Source of the DNA: Halospeciosus flavus
GTDB lineage: Archaea; Halobacteriota; Halobacteria; Halobacteriales; Halobacteriaceae
DNA length: 64,000 nt
Reading direction: 5' to 3'
Assembly (NCBI RefSeq): GCF_029814175.1
Contig: NZ_CP122314.1
Coordinates: forward strand, 23,180 to 87,179
Every line of letters begins with the position of its first letter. Position 1 is the first letter of the stretch. The translations under genes were made by a program, and so were the position numbers. The notes under the pieces were generated by a model. That model saw nothing but the letters and a program-made list of their open reading frames with translations. It had not been told where the DNA came from and searched no databases. Shown here one piece after another: positions 1 to 9,067 of this stretch.

Positions 1-99
1 TGTATCGACTGCCCGTTCCGGAACCGGGAGTATCATATTCTCGCATTCACAAGAGGTGCACATGCGACCCGCACGGACGTCTCTCTCAGGTGATACCGC

Positions 100-1432
100 A
101 TGAGCGGCGGACGCCGGGACGGGAGTCCCTACGCGCCACACGACCCCAACGAGACGCAGGCGATGCTCGACGCCGTCGGCGCCGACTCGGTCGAGGAGTT
201 GTTCGACATCCCCGAGTCGGTCCGGTTCGACGGCGACTACGGCATCCCCGCGCGCACGGAACAGGAGACTCGTCGCGACGTCGAGCGCCTCCTCGGTGCC
301 AACGACGACCTGACCGAGTTCCTCGGCCGCGGCCACTACGAGCACTACGTCCCCTCGCTCGTGGACAATATCTCCCAGCGCTCGGAGTTCATCACCTCCT
401 ACACGCAGTACCAACCCGAAGTCACCCAGGGGTTCCTCCAGGTGCTCTTCGAGTACCAGTCGATGCTCGTCGAACTCACGGGCCTCGACGTGGCCAACTG
501 CTCGATGTACGACGCCGCCACGGCACTCGGCGAGGCCGCGCTCCTCGCCGAACGCGTCCGGAGTACCTCCGGTGACCGCGTCCTCGTCCCCGAGGCGCTC
601 CGCGCCGAGCGCAAGAGCGTCCTCGAGAACTACGTCGATGGCTCCGACCTCGACGTCGTCGAGTACGCCACCGACGACGGCAACGTCGACGTCGCGGCCC
701 TCCGCGAGACCGTCGACGGGGACACGGCGCTGGTGTACGTCGAGAACCCGACCACGCGCGGCACTATCGAGGAGCACCTCGCCGAGGTGGGGAAATTGCC
801 GACGCGAACGACGCGCTGTTCTGTCTCGGCTCCGACCCTGTCGCACTCTCCCTGCTCCAGCGACCGGCGGACGTCGGCGCGGACGTCGTCGTCGGCGACG
901 CCTCGGTCCTCGGACTGCCCGCGAGTTACGGGATGGGACTCGGACTCTTCGCCTGCCGCGAGGAGTACCTCCGACAGGTCCCCGGCCGACTCGTCGGCGC
1001 GAGCGAGGACGCCGCCGACCGCCGCGCGTACACGCTCACCCTCCAGACGCGCGAACAGCACATCCGCCGCGAGCGCGCGACGTCCAACATCTGTACGAAC
1101 CAGGCGTGGGTCGCCCTCCGGACGGCCATCCACGCCGCGTGGCTCGGCGCCGACGGCCTCGTCGACCTCGCCGAGCGCTGTGTCGAACTGCCCCGCGACC
1201 TCGCGGCCGACCTCGACACCATCAAGGGGTCAGAGCGCCGGTCCACGACCGCCACCACTTCCGCGAGTTCGTCGCCCACACCGACCAGCCCGCGAAGGCT
1301 ATCGTCGACGACCTCCAAGCGGAGGGATTCGCGGTCCACGCCGTCGACGACCACGAGGTACAGGTCTGTATCACCGACGCGAACGAACACGCCGCCGACC
1401 GACTGGTCGCGGCCTTCGAGGAGGTGGCCTGA
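100..1432 (+). pseudogene. gcvPA: Glycine dehydrogenase (decarboxylating) subunit 1, frameshifted left copy
   Basis: N-terminal half of the split glycine cleavage P-protein. With GcvPB it decarboxylates glycine on PLP and passes aminomethyl to lipoyl-GcvH. The first ~230 residues read in one frame. After codons for EHLAEVG the family sequence ([15 protein letters not shown]) continues in another frame, as if a run of four G at about 788-791 should be five. A second break near 1226 occurs only in this copy, which has four G where the right arm has five and reads through. The stop overlaps the gcvPB start (TGATG). Because of the breaks, a spurious 924-residue frame runs from here into gcvPB; it is not a real fusion. 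I infer an intact gene with sequence errors. Confidence 0.85.
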
Positions 1433-2874
1433 TGCGACACTACGACCAGGCCCGCTACCACCAGGACGACGAGTACGAACCGCTGCTCGCGGAGAAGGAC
1501 GAGACGACCGTCGAGGTCGACGACGACTCCCCACTCCCCGACGACCTGACGCGCGACGAACTCTCGCTCCCGTCACTCTCCGAACCCGAACTCGCGCGCC
1601 ACTACGTCCGTCTCTCCCAGGAGACCTACGGCGTCGATACCGGTCCCTACCCGCTCGGGTCGTGTACGATGAAGTACAACCCGAAGTTCACCGAGGACGT
1701 CGCCGCCCTCCCCGGCGCGCAGGTCCACCCGGACCGCACCGAAGAGAGCGTGCAGGGCACCCTCGGGTTGCTGTACGGTCTCCAGGAGCAGTTGAAGAAG
1801 ATCGGCGGGATGGACGCCGTCACGCTCCAGCCACCCGCGGGCGCCGCCGGCGAGTTCGCGGGCATCCGCCTCGCGAGCGCCTACCACGAGGCCAACGGTG
1901 AGGGCGACCAGCGCACCGAGGTCGTCGTCCCCGACTCCGCCCACGGGACCAACTTCGCCACGGCCGCGATGGGCGGCTACGACGTCGTCGAACTCCCGAG
2001 TGACGACGACGGCCGCGTCGACCTCGACGCGCTCGAGGCCGCGGTCGGCGACCAGACCGCGGCGCTGATGCTCACGAACCCCAACACGCTCGGCCTCTTC
2101 GAGCGCGACATCGAGACCATCGCCGAGACGGTCCACGACGCTGGAGGCCTGCTCTACTACGACGGCGCGAACCTCAACGCCCTCCTCGGGCGCGCTCGGC
2201 CGGGCGACATGGGCTTCGACATCATGCACTTCAACGTCCACAAGACGTTCGCGACGCCCCACGGTGGCGGCGGTCCCGGTGCCGGACCCGTCGGCGTCGC
2301 CGAGCGCCTCGCGGAGTTCCTCCCGACCCCGCAGGTCAGGGAGACGGAGTCGGGCTACGAGTTCTTCGAACCCGAGAACACGGTCGGGAAACTCCACGGC
2401 TTCGTCGGCAACTGGCTGGTCCTCGTGAAGGCCTACGCCTACATCGCCCGCCTCGGCGACGAGGGACTCGCGGACGCCGCCGCGAAAGCGGTCCTCAACG
2501 CGAACTACCTCGCCGAGCGGGTGCCCTACGAGGTGCCGTTCGGCCCGTTCCACCACGAGTTCGTCGCCAGCGCCGGCGACCAGGACGCCGCCGAGGTCGC
2601 GAAGGCGATGCTCGACTACGGCGTCCACCCGCCGACGACCAAGTGGCCCGAAATCGTCTCCGAGGCACTGATGACCGAACCCACGGAGATCGAGAGCAAG
2701 CGGAGCCTCGACGACCTCGCCGACGCCTTCCGCGCGGTCGCCGACTACTCCGACGAGGAACTGGCGGAGGCGCCCACGCGGACGACCGCCCGCCACATCG
2801 ACCAGACGAGCGCCGCCCGGAACCCGCGTCTCTCGTGGCACGCCCTCGACGACGTGGACGACACCGACGAGTAG
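1432..2874 (+). CDS. gcvPB: Glycine dehydrogenase (decarboxylating) subunit 2
   Basis: C-terminal, PLP-binding half of the P-protein, 480 residues, the usual length for archaeal GcvPB. The cofactor lysine is visible as K271 in the motif [17 protein letters not shown], whose glycine-rich loop is a hallmark of the family. The start ATG overlaps the gcvPA stop as TGATG, so the subunits are translationally coupled. In the right copy the same junction reads TAG-ATG. gcvT and gcvH are not beside this copy; they are beside the right-arm copy, at 43069-44553. Confidence 0.96.
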   Translation: MRHYDQARYHQDDEYEPLLAEKDETTVEVDDDSPLPDDLTRDELSLPSLSEPELARHYVRLSQETYGVDTGPYPLGSCTMKYNPKFTEDVAALPGAQVHPDRTEESVQGTLGLLYGLQEQLKKIGGMDAVTLQPPAGAAGEFAGIRLASAYHEANGEGDQRTEVVVPDSAHGTNFATAAMGGYDVVELPSDDDGRVDLDALEAAVGDQTAALMLTNPNTLGLFERDIETIAETVHDAGGLLYYDGANLNALLGRARPGDMGFDIMHFNVHKTFATPHGGGGPGAGPVGVAERLAEFLPTPQVRETESGYEFFEPENTVGKLHGFVGNWLVLVKAYAYIARLGDEGLADAAAKAVLNANYLAERVPYEVPFGPFHHEFVASAGDQDAAEVAKAMLDYGVHPPTTKWPEIVSEALMTEPTEIESKRSLDDLADAFRAVADYSDEELAEAPTRTTARHIDQTSAARNPRLSWHALDDVDDTDE

Positions 2875-2950
2875 CCCCTCGCGGCAGCCACCGCCGCCAC
2901 CCCCGCACTTTAGGCAATCCTTATTACTCGATAGCGGCTGAGTTAACAAC

Positions 2951-3376
2951 ATGACCGTCGTCAGCGTCTCGATGCCCGACGAACTCCTCCAGCGCATCGA
3001 CGAGTTCGCGGAGGGCCACGGCTACACCGGCCGCAGCGAGGTCGTCCGGGAGGCCGCGCGCAACCTCCTCGGCGAGTTCGAAGACCAGAAACTGGAGGAC
3101 CGCCCGCTCATCGGGGTCCTGACCATCCTCTTCGACTACGAGAGCACCGCCGTCGAGGAGCGAATGATGGGCCTGCGCCACGAGTACGAAGGCCTCGTCA
3201 CTTCGAACGTCCACAACCACGTCGGCGACCACTACTGCATGGAGTTGTTCATTCTCGAAGGGTCGCTCACGGAGATCTCGGAGTTCGTCGGTCGCGTCCG
3301 CGCGACGCGCGACACGCTCACCGTCGACTACTCGGTCATCCCCGTCGACGAGTTCGGACCGACGCTCGACGCGTAG
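2951..3376 (+). CDS. nikR: Nickel-responsive transcriptional regulator NikR
   Basis: A 141-residue CopG/NikR protein. Residues 1-45 form a ribbon-helix-helix DNA-binding domain ([18 protein letters not shown], then [11 protein letters not shown]). The rest is the ACT-like nickel-sensing domain. The His/His/His/Cys nickel site can be seen as RHEYE followed by [14 protein letters not shown]. In characterised NikR proteins nickel binding turns on repression of nickel uptake genes, but no uptake gene lies nearby. It follows gcvPB on the same strand after 76 bases, which include an AT-rich TTATTACT element that may be its own promoter. Confidence 0.93.
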   Translation: MTVVSVSMPDELLQRIDEFAEGHGYTGRSEVVREAARNLLGEFEDQKLEDRPLIGVLTILFDYESTAVEERMMGLRHEYEGLVTSNVHNHVGDHYCMELFILEGSLTEISEFVGRVRATRDTLTVDYSVIPVDEFGPTLDA

Positions 3377-3443
3377 ATAATTCCACATACTCGGCGACCA
3401 ATATTAAGGGCCGAGAGGGCGTACTTCCGGTAGGTGCCCGCAC

Positions 3444-4181
3444 ATGGCGAAGGTGACCGTTCGGCTCCTCCACGACGACGGCGTCTCGGAGGCCGACAGA
3501 CGACAGGCGAAACGCGCGCTCGAAACTGCGACGTCCTCCCTCCCCGACGGCTACCTCGGGGTGGGCGAGTCGCTGCGCTACGAGGGACCGTCGCTCAACG
3601 TCCTCGACCGACAACGACTCGCCGACACCGTCGACCAGTGGCTCCGCGAGCGCTTCGAACCCGGCGCGTGTGACGACACGGTGTTCGTCCACCTCGTCGA
3701 CGCGAGTCCCCTCGAGTACCTCACCGACGTCCCCGGTGCGAAGAACTTCCAACGGCCGCTCGGGGCGGGCTACTCGGACCGCGTCGTCGGTATCGAGGGT
3801 GAGCACGGCTACAGCCACGGGCTCGCCGTCGCGAACACCTACGTCTCGGCGTTCGTCGCGCTCGCCCCCGTCCCGTACGACGGTTCGGACGCCGTCGGCG
3901 TGACCGCCGTCCACGAGGCGGGGCACGCACTGATGGCCGGCGTGGAGGGGTCCGAACACGACCTCGGCGTCGAGCGCTACTACGACACCGAACGCCACCG
4001 GGCGGAGGTGACGCCGATGACCTACTGGTACGACGAACAGCTCGCGACGTGGGCGCGCAACCCCGTCGCCGTCCCGCCGTCCTGCCCGGTCGACCCCGAG
4101 GACCTCGTCCGCGGTACCGAGGAGTTCGCCGAGGACGCTCGCACGGCCATCGTCGAGCACGTCGACTACCACTTCGGGTAG
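3444..4181 (+). CDS. Zincin-like putative metallopeptidase
   Basis: A 245-residue acidic protein. Its clearest motif is VHEAGHALMAGVEGSEHDLGVERY near residue 155: an HExxH zinc-binding helix with a downstream His/Asp/Glu-rich segment that could give the third ligand. No signal peptide or membrane segment is visible, so it is probably cytoplasmic. I do not recognise a named family. The peptidase role is inferred from HExxH alone. An AATATTAAG promoter-like element lies 40-50 bases upstream of the ATG, so it is probably transcribed separately from nikR. Confidence 0.75.
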   Translation: MAKVTVRLLHDDGVSEADRRQAKRALETATSSLPDGYLGVGESLRYEGPSLNVLDRQRLADTVDQWLRERFEPGACDDTVFVHLVDASPLEYLTDVPGAKNFQRPLGAGYSDRVVGIEGEHGYSHGLAVANTYVSAFVALAPVPYDGSDAVGVTAVHEAGHALMAGVEGSEHDLGVERYYDTERHRAEVTPMTYWYDEQLATWARNPVAVPPSCPVDPEDLVRGTEEFAEDARTAIVEHVDYHFG

Positions 4182-4493
4182 CACACGGTCGCGCTCTGTC
4201 TTTCGCTCGACGTTCCGTACCGGCAGGTGTCCGCACTTTCGGGATTCTCTATCGCGAGATAGTGTTTACAACTGTCGACGGATCGCCGTCACGGACGGTC
4301 TCCGCCGCGAGCGGCCGCGGGTGAGACGGTCGTTCCTGAGGCGCTCGTGGAGGTCGTCCCCATCAATCGACGACTAGCACCGTCGCTGTGGTGGGCGTCG
4401 TGCGCGCGGGGTGAGAAACGGGGGTCCCTTCGACTCCGGGCGGGTCGGGAGTCGGACCGACGAAGTTCGAGTGCCGTGGAGGAAAGTCCGTCT
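4182..4493. other. Intergenic region between convergent genes, no gene seen
   Basis: 312 bases between the stops of the zincin gene (+) and the zinc-ribbon gene (-). It is GC-rich with one AT-rich patch near 4255-4270. Frames here are shadow-like (Arg/Ser/Pro-rich). The same stretch is at 36663-36974 in the right arm. I see no RNA gene or clear regulatory site. Confidence 0.6.
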
Positions 4494-4658
4494 TCAGGCC
4501 GCGCTGCTGTCGATGTCGCCGTCGATTCGGACGAAGCCGTAACCGCACTCCGGGCAGTACCACTTCGTCTTCAGACCGAGGTGGAGGTGCGTGGCCGCCG
4601 CGCGGTAGAAGGTCTGCTCCTCCTCGCAGTTCGGACAGCCGTGGTCGAGTTCGCGCAT
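4494..4658 (-). CDS. Small zinc-ribbon protein
   Basis: A 54-residue protein starting MRELDHGCPNCEEEQTFYRA. It has two CxxC knuckles (CPNC and CPEC) 30-odd residues apart, a treble-clef or zinc-ribbon layout common among small haloarchaeal proteins of unknown role. An upstream ATG at 4679 would add seven residues (MPVRHTT). I prefer the inner start because the conserved part begins there. Function is unknown; binding of nucleic acid or protein is only a guess from the fold. Confidence 0.75.
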   Translation of the reverse strand: MRELDHGCPNCEEEQTFYRAAATHLHLGLKTKWYCPECGYGFVRIDGDIDSSAA

Positions 4659-4776
4659 AGTCGTGTGTCGAACGGGCACGCTGTTGAACGTACCGGTCCG
4701 GACGACCGATTCGGAACCAGGGCGTCGGAAACGTTCGTCGCGCGGACATCGATAAACTGGTCGCTGCGATACGGAA

Positions 4777-5676
4777 TCAGTCGGTCATCCCGAGCTGTGC
4801 GGGGACCGGGCTGTCGTTCTCGCGGCCCCGCGCTTCGAGGTCGGCCTGTTCCTCGGCGTCAAGTTCGGTGTAGTTCTCGGCGGCGTCGAGTGCCATCTTG
4901 AACAGTTTCGGGTCGCCGGGGTTCGTGATGGTCGTCACCTCCTGGGAGAGCGCGTAGTTCGCACAGTCGTTCATCGCCTCCTGGGTGTCGTAAGGCTCGT
5001 ACCACGTCCCGTAGTGGCGCTGGTCGTAGGGGAGGTCCGCGGGCCAGGACCCTTTCGCGAACGCCTTGAGACCGATGGTGCCGAGGTCTTCTTCGGCGGC
5101 GCGTTCGAGTACCTTCCCGTAGTCGTAGCGGGCGTCCTCCTCGGCCTTCCCGAGGACGGTGAAGTTGAGCGGGAACATCACGCTCTCGAGGTCGGGGATG
5201 CGGTCGATGGTGTCGAGAACGAGGTGCGGGTGGGCGTGGCAGGTGAGGCCGATGTGGTCGATCTTCCCCTCCTCTTGGGCCTCGCGGAAGGCCTTCAGCG
5301 CGCCGGGGTCGTCGGTCTCGCCGGTGATGGTGTCGAGTTCGGCCTCGCTCTCCAGGCCGTGGAACTGGTAGAGGTCGATGGTGTCGACGCCGAGGCGGTC
5401 CAACGAACGTTCGAGTTTGTGTTTGGCGCCCTCGTAGGTGCGCTCGACGGTCTTACAGCCGAGAAATATCTCCTCGCGGTGTTCGCGGAGTTTCGGGCCG
5501 AGTTTGAGTTCGGCGTCGCCGTAGTCCGGCGCGACGTCGAAGTGGTTGACGCCGTGGTCGAGGGCGAGTTCGACGGTCTGGTTCGCGTCCGACTGTTCGA
5601 GGTAGTCGAGGAGGTAGGCGCCGAACGTGAGGATGCTACTCTCGTGGCCGGTCTGGCCGAGTGTGCGTGTCTCCAT
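4777..5676 (-). CDS. Aldo/keto reductase family protein
   Basis: A 299-residue NAD(P)H-dependent oxidoreductase with a TIM-barrel fold. It begins METRTLGQTG, the usual aldo/keto reductase start. The catalytic tetrad can be seen as Asp and Tyr in FDVAPDYGDAELKLG, Lys in IFLGCKT, and His in DLYQFHGLE. An upstream in-frame extension exists but lies antisense to the glutaredoxin gene, so the start at 5676 is preferred. It is divergent from glutaredoxin, with 87 bases between them. Substrate unknown. The length suits the YhdN/Tas-like archaeal group. Confidence 0.9.
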   Translation of the reverse strand: METRTLGQTGHESSILTFGAYLLDYLEQSDANQTVELALDHGVNHFDVAPDYGDAELKLGPKLREHREEIFLGCKTVERTYEGAKHKLERSLDRLGVDTIDLYQFHGLESEAELDTITGETDDPGALKAFREAQEEGKIDHIGLTCHAHPHLVLDTIDRIPDLESVMFPLNFTVLGKAEEDARYDYGKVLERAAEEDLGTIGLKAFAKGSWPADLPYDQRHYGTWYEPYDTQEAMNDCANYALSQEVTTITNPGDPKLFKMALDAAENYTELDAEEQADLEARGRENDSPVPAQLGMTD

Positions 5677-5763
5677 ACGTGCACGTGGGACGGGCGCACG
5701 ACGTGAATGTGTGGGCCGTTCGCCAGGCAAACGACTTAGTGGGTCTCCGCCCAAGCCACACGT

Positions 5764-6009
5764 ATGGCAGACGACATCGTTCTCTACGCACTCGACGGCT
5801 GTCCGTACTGTGAGAAAGTCCACGACGCCCTCGAAGCGGAGGGAATCGACTACGACACGCGCTGGACCGAGGGACTCCACTCGAAGCGCGACGAGGTGAA
5901 ACGTGTCAGCGGACAGCGCGGCGTCCCCGTCATCGTCGACGAGGAACGCGGCGTCGTCATGCCCGAGAGCGACAACATCCTGGAGTACGTCGAGAAGACG
6001 CTGGCGTGA
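5764..6009 (+). CDS. Glutaredoxin-like protein
   Basis: An 81-residue thioredoxin-fold protein with the redox-active motif CPYC near residue 13, the cis-proline loop GVPVIVDE, and a C-terminal helix (ESDNILEYVEKTLA). It should exchange dithiols in the cytoplasm. Haloarchaea use gamma-glutamylcysteine rather than glutathione, so the physiological thiol is an inference. It ends 10 bases before the adenosyltransferase start, so the two form an operon. Confidence 0.92.
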   Translation: MADDIVLYALDGCPYCEKVHDALEAEGIDYDTRWTEGLHSKRDEVKRVSGQRGVPVIVDEERGVVMPESDNILEYVEKTLA

Positions 6010-6019
6010 GGGTCGAGCG

Positions 6020-6553
6020 ATGAAGATATACACCGGCCGCGGCGACACGGGCGAGACCGACCTCCGGGACATGTCTCGCGTCTCGAAGGCGAATCCGCGC
6101 ATCGAGGCCTACGGCACCGTCGACGAGGTTAACACACTCGTCGGCGTCGTCCGACCCACTGGGTACGACGACCTGGACGACTACCTCGAACGCGTCCAGA
6201 ACCACCTCCACATCGTCCAGGCGGACTTCGCCAACCCCGACCCCGACGAGGACGACCCCGTGATTCGCGAGGCCCACGTCGACGAGATCGAGGGGATCAT
6301 CGACACCGTCGCCGAGGAACTCGAACCGCTCCAGTCGTTCGTCCTCCCCGGGGGGAGCGAACCCGGTGCGAAACTCCACCACGCCCGCGCGGTGTGTCGA
6401 CGCGCCGAGCGTCGGGCGGTCGCCCTCCAGGGCGAGGAAGACATCAACGACACGGCAGTCACCTATCTCAACCGACTCTCCGACGCGCTGTTCCAACTCG
6501 CCCGTCTCGTCAACGAGCGCGAGGGCGTCCCCGAGGAGAACCCGACCTACTGA
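6020..6553 (+). CDS. Cob(I)alamin adenosyltransferase, PduO type
   Basis: A 177-residue ATP:corrinoid adenosyltransferase of the PduO/MMAB family. The ATP-binding N-terminus MKIYTGRGDTGETDL and the signature EAYGTVDEVN are present. The conserved C-terminal helix carries RRAERRAVAL and YLNRLSDALFQLAR. It makes adenosylcobalamin from cob(I)alamin and ATP in B12 salvage and assimilation. It lies 10 bases after glutaredoxin on the same strand. Its 3' end overlaps the convergent adenine deaminase stop by 7 bases. Confidence 0.94.
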   Translation: MKIYTGRGDTGETDLRDMSRVSKANPRIEAYGTVDEVNTLVGVVRPTGYDDLDDYLERVQNHLHIVQADFANPDPDEDDPVIREAHVDEIEGIIDTVAEELEPLQSFVLPGGSEPGAKLHHARAVCRRAERRAVALQGEEDINDTAVTYLNRLSDALFQLARLVNEREGVPEENPTY

Positions 6554-8303
6554 GACGCGAGTCCGACGACCGCTCGCTCCGTCACGTCGGCGTAGCCGCC
6601 GAACGTGAGTTTGAGACCGGGGACACCCGTGAACGTGAGGGTCTGGAGCGCGAGCATCGGTCGCTCGGGGTCCGCCCCGAGTCGCGAGAGTGCCTCGTCG
6701 ACGGCGTCCATGGCCTTCGCGGTGTCCTGGACGTCGAGCGCCGAGCAGAAGCCACCGACGGGGGCGGGTGCGTCAGCGACGACGTCGCCGTCCGCGACGA
6801 CCGCCCACCCACCGCCGAGTTCCGCGAGGTGTGCGACGGCCGTCTGCATGTCGGCGTCGTTCGTCCCCGCGACGAGCGTTCCGGCGGCCTCCCACGTCGT
6901 CGTGGTGGCGACGGCGCCCTCGTCGAGTCCGAGACCGGTGAGGAAGCCGACGAACGAGCCACGGTCGGCGTCCGGGTGGCGGTCGACGAGCGCGACCTTC
7001 GCGAGGTCGGCGTCGGGGTCGGCGTGGAGTTCGCCGTCCTCGGCCGGGGGCGCGACGCGCGTCTCGGTCGTGATGAGTCCCTGCTGGTGGTCGAGTGCGC
7101 GGACCGACCCATCCTCGTCGGCGGCGTCGGCGGGGACGGAGAGCGTGCCCGCCGCGAGAGGGCTGACGGTCCCGTAGACCTCGTCCGGGTACTCGTGGAC
7201 GCGCGGACTCACCGTGAGGTCGTGGGTGTCGAGGACGACTTCGCCGTCGGTGACGACCGTCGAGACGTCGACCGTCTCGAAGTCGCCGTCGTCGGTCCGG
7301 AGGTCTTCGAGGACGACGATGTCGGCGACGTTGCCCGGCGCGAGCGACCCGCGGTCGTCGAGGCCGTAGTGGCGTGCGGGTGTGAGCGTCGCCATCCGGA
7401 GCGCCTCGGGGAGCGAGACCCCTTCCTCGACCACGCGTTCGACGACGACGTCCACGTGCCCTTCGTCGACGAGTTTTCGGGGCCACATCCCGTCGGTCGA
7501 CAGCGAGAGTTCCGCGGGAGAGAGTCCGTCCGTGGCCGCCTCGGCGAGGGCCTCGACGTCGTCGCGGACGGAGCCGTAGCGGCCGATGGCGTGGACACCG
7601 TTCTCGACGCGTTCGCGGATCCCCTCGGCGGAGATAGCCTCGTGGTCGTTGTCGACGACCGAGGCGAACGCCTGGAGGAGGCCTCGCGACAGCCAGCGCC
7701 GTGGCCCGCGATGGGGAGGTCTCGCTCGCGAGCGCGCGCGTGTAACTCTTCGACGTCGGCTATCGTGTCCCCTCCTTCGCCGACGGCGTGGATCCACCCG
7801 ATCTCGCCGACGCCGACGACGCGGTCGTCGTCGAGGAGCGCTGCGAGGTCGTCGACCGAGGCGGTGGCGTCGGTGAAGGTGTCGACGAGCGGACCGGGCG
7901 GGACCGTCGCGCGGACGGTTACGGGGAGGTCGTCGGTGGCGTCGAGGAGGTGGCGGACGCCGTCGGCGCCGAACGCCGAACCGAAACTCGCCGCCTCCGT
8001 GACGACGGTGGTGGTCCCGCCGCGGATGGCGTAGTGGTAGGCCGACTCGAAGGTCTGGTGGAGGTCGAGGTGGGTGTGCGCGTCGATAAAACCGGGGACG
8101 ACGGCGCGACCGGTCGCCTCGACGACGTCGGTCTCGGGGCCAATCATCGGGTCGGGGTCCTCGGGGAGCGCGGCGACGCGGTCGTCGACCACGGCGACGG
8201 CGACGTCGTCGAACGCCATCGTCTCCGGGCGGAAGACCCGCCCGCCGCGGACGACGAGGTCGGCCGGCTCTTTCCCGAGCGCGACGGCTCGGCGGTCGGT
8301 CAC
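6547..8303 (-). pseudogene. Adenine deaminase family amidohydrolase, frameshifted
   Basis: Metal-dependent amidohydrolase of about 585 residues. The N-terminal part has the urease-like barrel motif GFIDAHTHLD (HxH metal ligands) and a glycine-rich GHGAG strand. The C-terminal part ends with PMLALQTLTFTGVPGLKLTFGG, a signature of adenine deaminases (adenine to hypoxanthine plus ammonia). The frame breaks near 7690, directly after GHGAG. Both sides are otherwise full length, and one missing base restores the protein. The same break is present in the right arm. Start at 8303 gives MTDRRAVALGKEPADLVVRGG, a typical amidohydrolase N-terminus. Confidence 0.82.
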
Positions 8304-8524
8304 GGAACCACCCGCCAGCGAGAGGGCGTACTCATGGGTGGGGAGTGAAGCGGCAGGTCAAAACAGTTTGTGGGCCGTCGGTGGCCAACCGTCGGAGCGT
8401 CCGGGTGGACGCCAGGTGGGACAGACGGTGACGGGCACGAGACCCGTCCGAGTGGAGCGGCGGAGCAGTGGTGGGACGACAGCCGGCCGCTCGGGCGCCG
8501 ACTGATGCCAACGTCGGCGTGGTT

Positions 8525-8574
8525 TTAGGTGTGCCTAACAACTCCAAAAGCCTTCCGGTTTAGGCTAACCTAAA
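8525..8574. promoter_or_regulatory. Pair of DtxR-type iron boxes
   Basis: Two inverted repeats lie 20 bases apart: TTAGGTGTGCCTAA at 8525-8538 and TTTAGGCTAACCTAAA at 8559-8574. The half-sites TTAGG/CCTAA match known operators of DtxR/IdeR-family iron regulators, including haloarchaeal Idr proteins. They sit 50-100 bases upstream of the coiled-coil gene at 8624 and about 220 bases from the adenine deaminase start, so the 8624 gene is the more likely target. The rest of 8304-8623 shows no gene. Confidence 0.75.
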
Positions 8575-8623
8575 CACTGGTCGCCCCACAAGGGTTTTCG
8601 CTACTGCCAGCCTACTTCGACGT

Positions 8624-8890
8624 ATGGATCCGCACTTCGAAGACGCCCGTCACCACCTGAAGCGCGCCGTCGAGTCCGTCCGGAAGGGTGCCGAGAAGGA
8701 AGCAGAGAAGCTCGAAGAGCGCGTTCGTGAGGTGACCGGCAAGGAGGAAGAACCGGAGCCGAGCCGACTCGAGAAACTCCAGGAGGAGATCGAGGAACTC
8801 GAAGAGAAAGTCGAGGGCGAGACGAAGGAGGCGCTACAGAAGGCACGCGAGCGGCTCGGCGACTATCGCGCGAAGGAAGAAGGGCAATAA
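8624..8890 (+). CDS. Small charged coiled-coil protein
   Basis: An 88-residue protein, almost half Glu and Lys, in two helical segments (FEDARHHLKRAVESVRKG, then a Leu/Glu heptad stretch from residue 45 to 75) joined by an EEEPEP hinge. It resembles a conserved haloarchaeal family of unknown function. There is no membrane segment or catalytic motif. The two iron boxes upstream suggest iron-dependent transcription. The gene ends 42 bases before tRNA-Val. Confidence 0.8.
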   Translation: MDPHFEDARHHLKRAVESVRKGAEKEAEKLEERVREVTGKEEEPEPSRLEKLQEEIEELEEKVEGETKEALQKARERLGDYRAKEEGQ

Positions 8891-8932
8891 GACAGCCTTA
8901 AGTTCTCCCTTCGACTACGTGAGTGTAGCCTC

Positions 8933-9007
8933 GGGCCGGTGGTCTAGTCCGGTTATGACGGCTCCTTCACACGGAGCAGGTCGGCGGTTCGAATCCGCCC
9001 CGGCCCA
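8933..9007 (+). tRNA. tRNA-Val (anticodon CAC)
   Basis: 75 bases fold as a full cloverleaf. The acceptor stem is GGGCCGG/CCGGCCC with discriminator A. The D-arm is followed by an anticodon stem GCTCC/GGAGC with loop TTCACAC, and the T-arm is GGCGG-TTCGAAT-CCGCC. U33 precedes CAC, so it reads valine GUG codons. There is no intron and no encoded CCA. It is the last ordinary gene before the accessory DNA, so it may mark an old integration site. Confidence 0.95.
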
Positions 9008-9015
9008 CTTTCTGA

Positions 9016-9067
9016 CCTGCTGCGACTGAAGTCGCAGCAGGCGGCGGGTTCCTTAAAAGGAACCCGC
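9016..9067. repeat. Two tandem perfect palindromes downstream of tRNA-Val
   Basis: 9016-9041 is a 12-bp perfect inverted repeat (CCTGCTGCGACT / AGTCGCAGCAGG) with a 2-base centre. Two bases later, 9044-9067 is an 11-bp perfect inverted repeat (GCGGGTTCCTT / AAGGAACCCGC), also with a 2-base centre. They begin 8 bases after the tRNA. With centres this short, cruciform or recombination sites are as plausible as RNA terminators. A further 9-bp inverted repeat, ACCCGCATC/GATGCGGGT, spans 9062-9106. Confidence 0.8.

Noticed and set aside
100..2874. A 924-codon open frame joining gcvPA and gcvPB
   Set aside because: Its middle third is Arg/Ser/Thr-rich shadow sequence caused by frameshifts. The right arm shows the two genes separate, with a stop between them.
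1573..2997. Long minus-strand frame opposite gcvPB (474 codons), and similar long antisense frames elsewhere
   Set aside because: Mirror frames of GC-rich codons with no start context, domain or acidic composition. The plus-strand genes explain them.
7209..8303. 364-codon amidohydrolase as a complete shorter enzyme
   Set aside because: Its last third is out-of-frame Arg/Ser/Thr-rich sequence. The true C-terminal domain follows in another frame.
8933..9007. tRNA-Glu(TTC), reading the first three loop bases as anticodon
   Set aside because: In the 7-base loop TTCACAC, position 33 is the second T, so the anticodon is CAC (Val).
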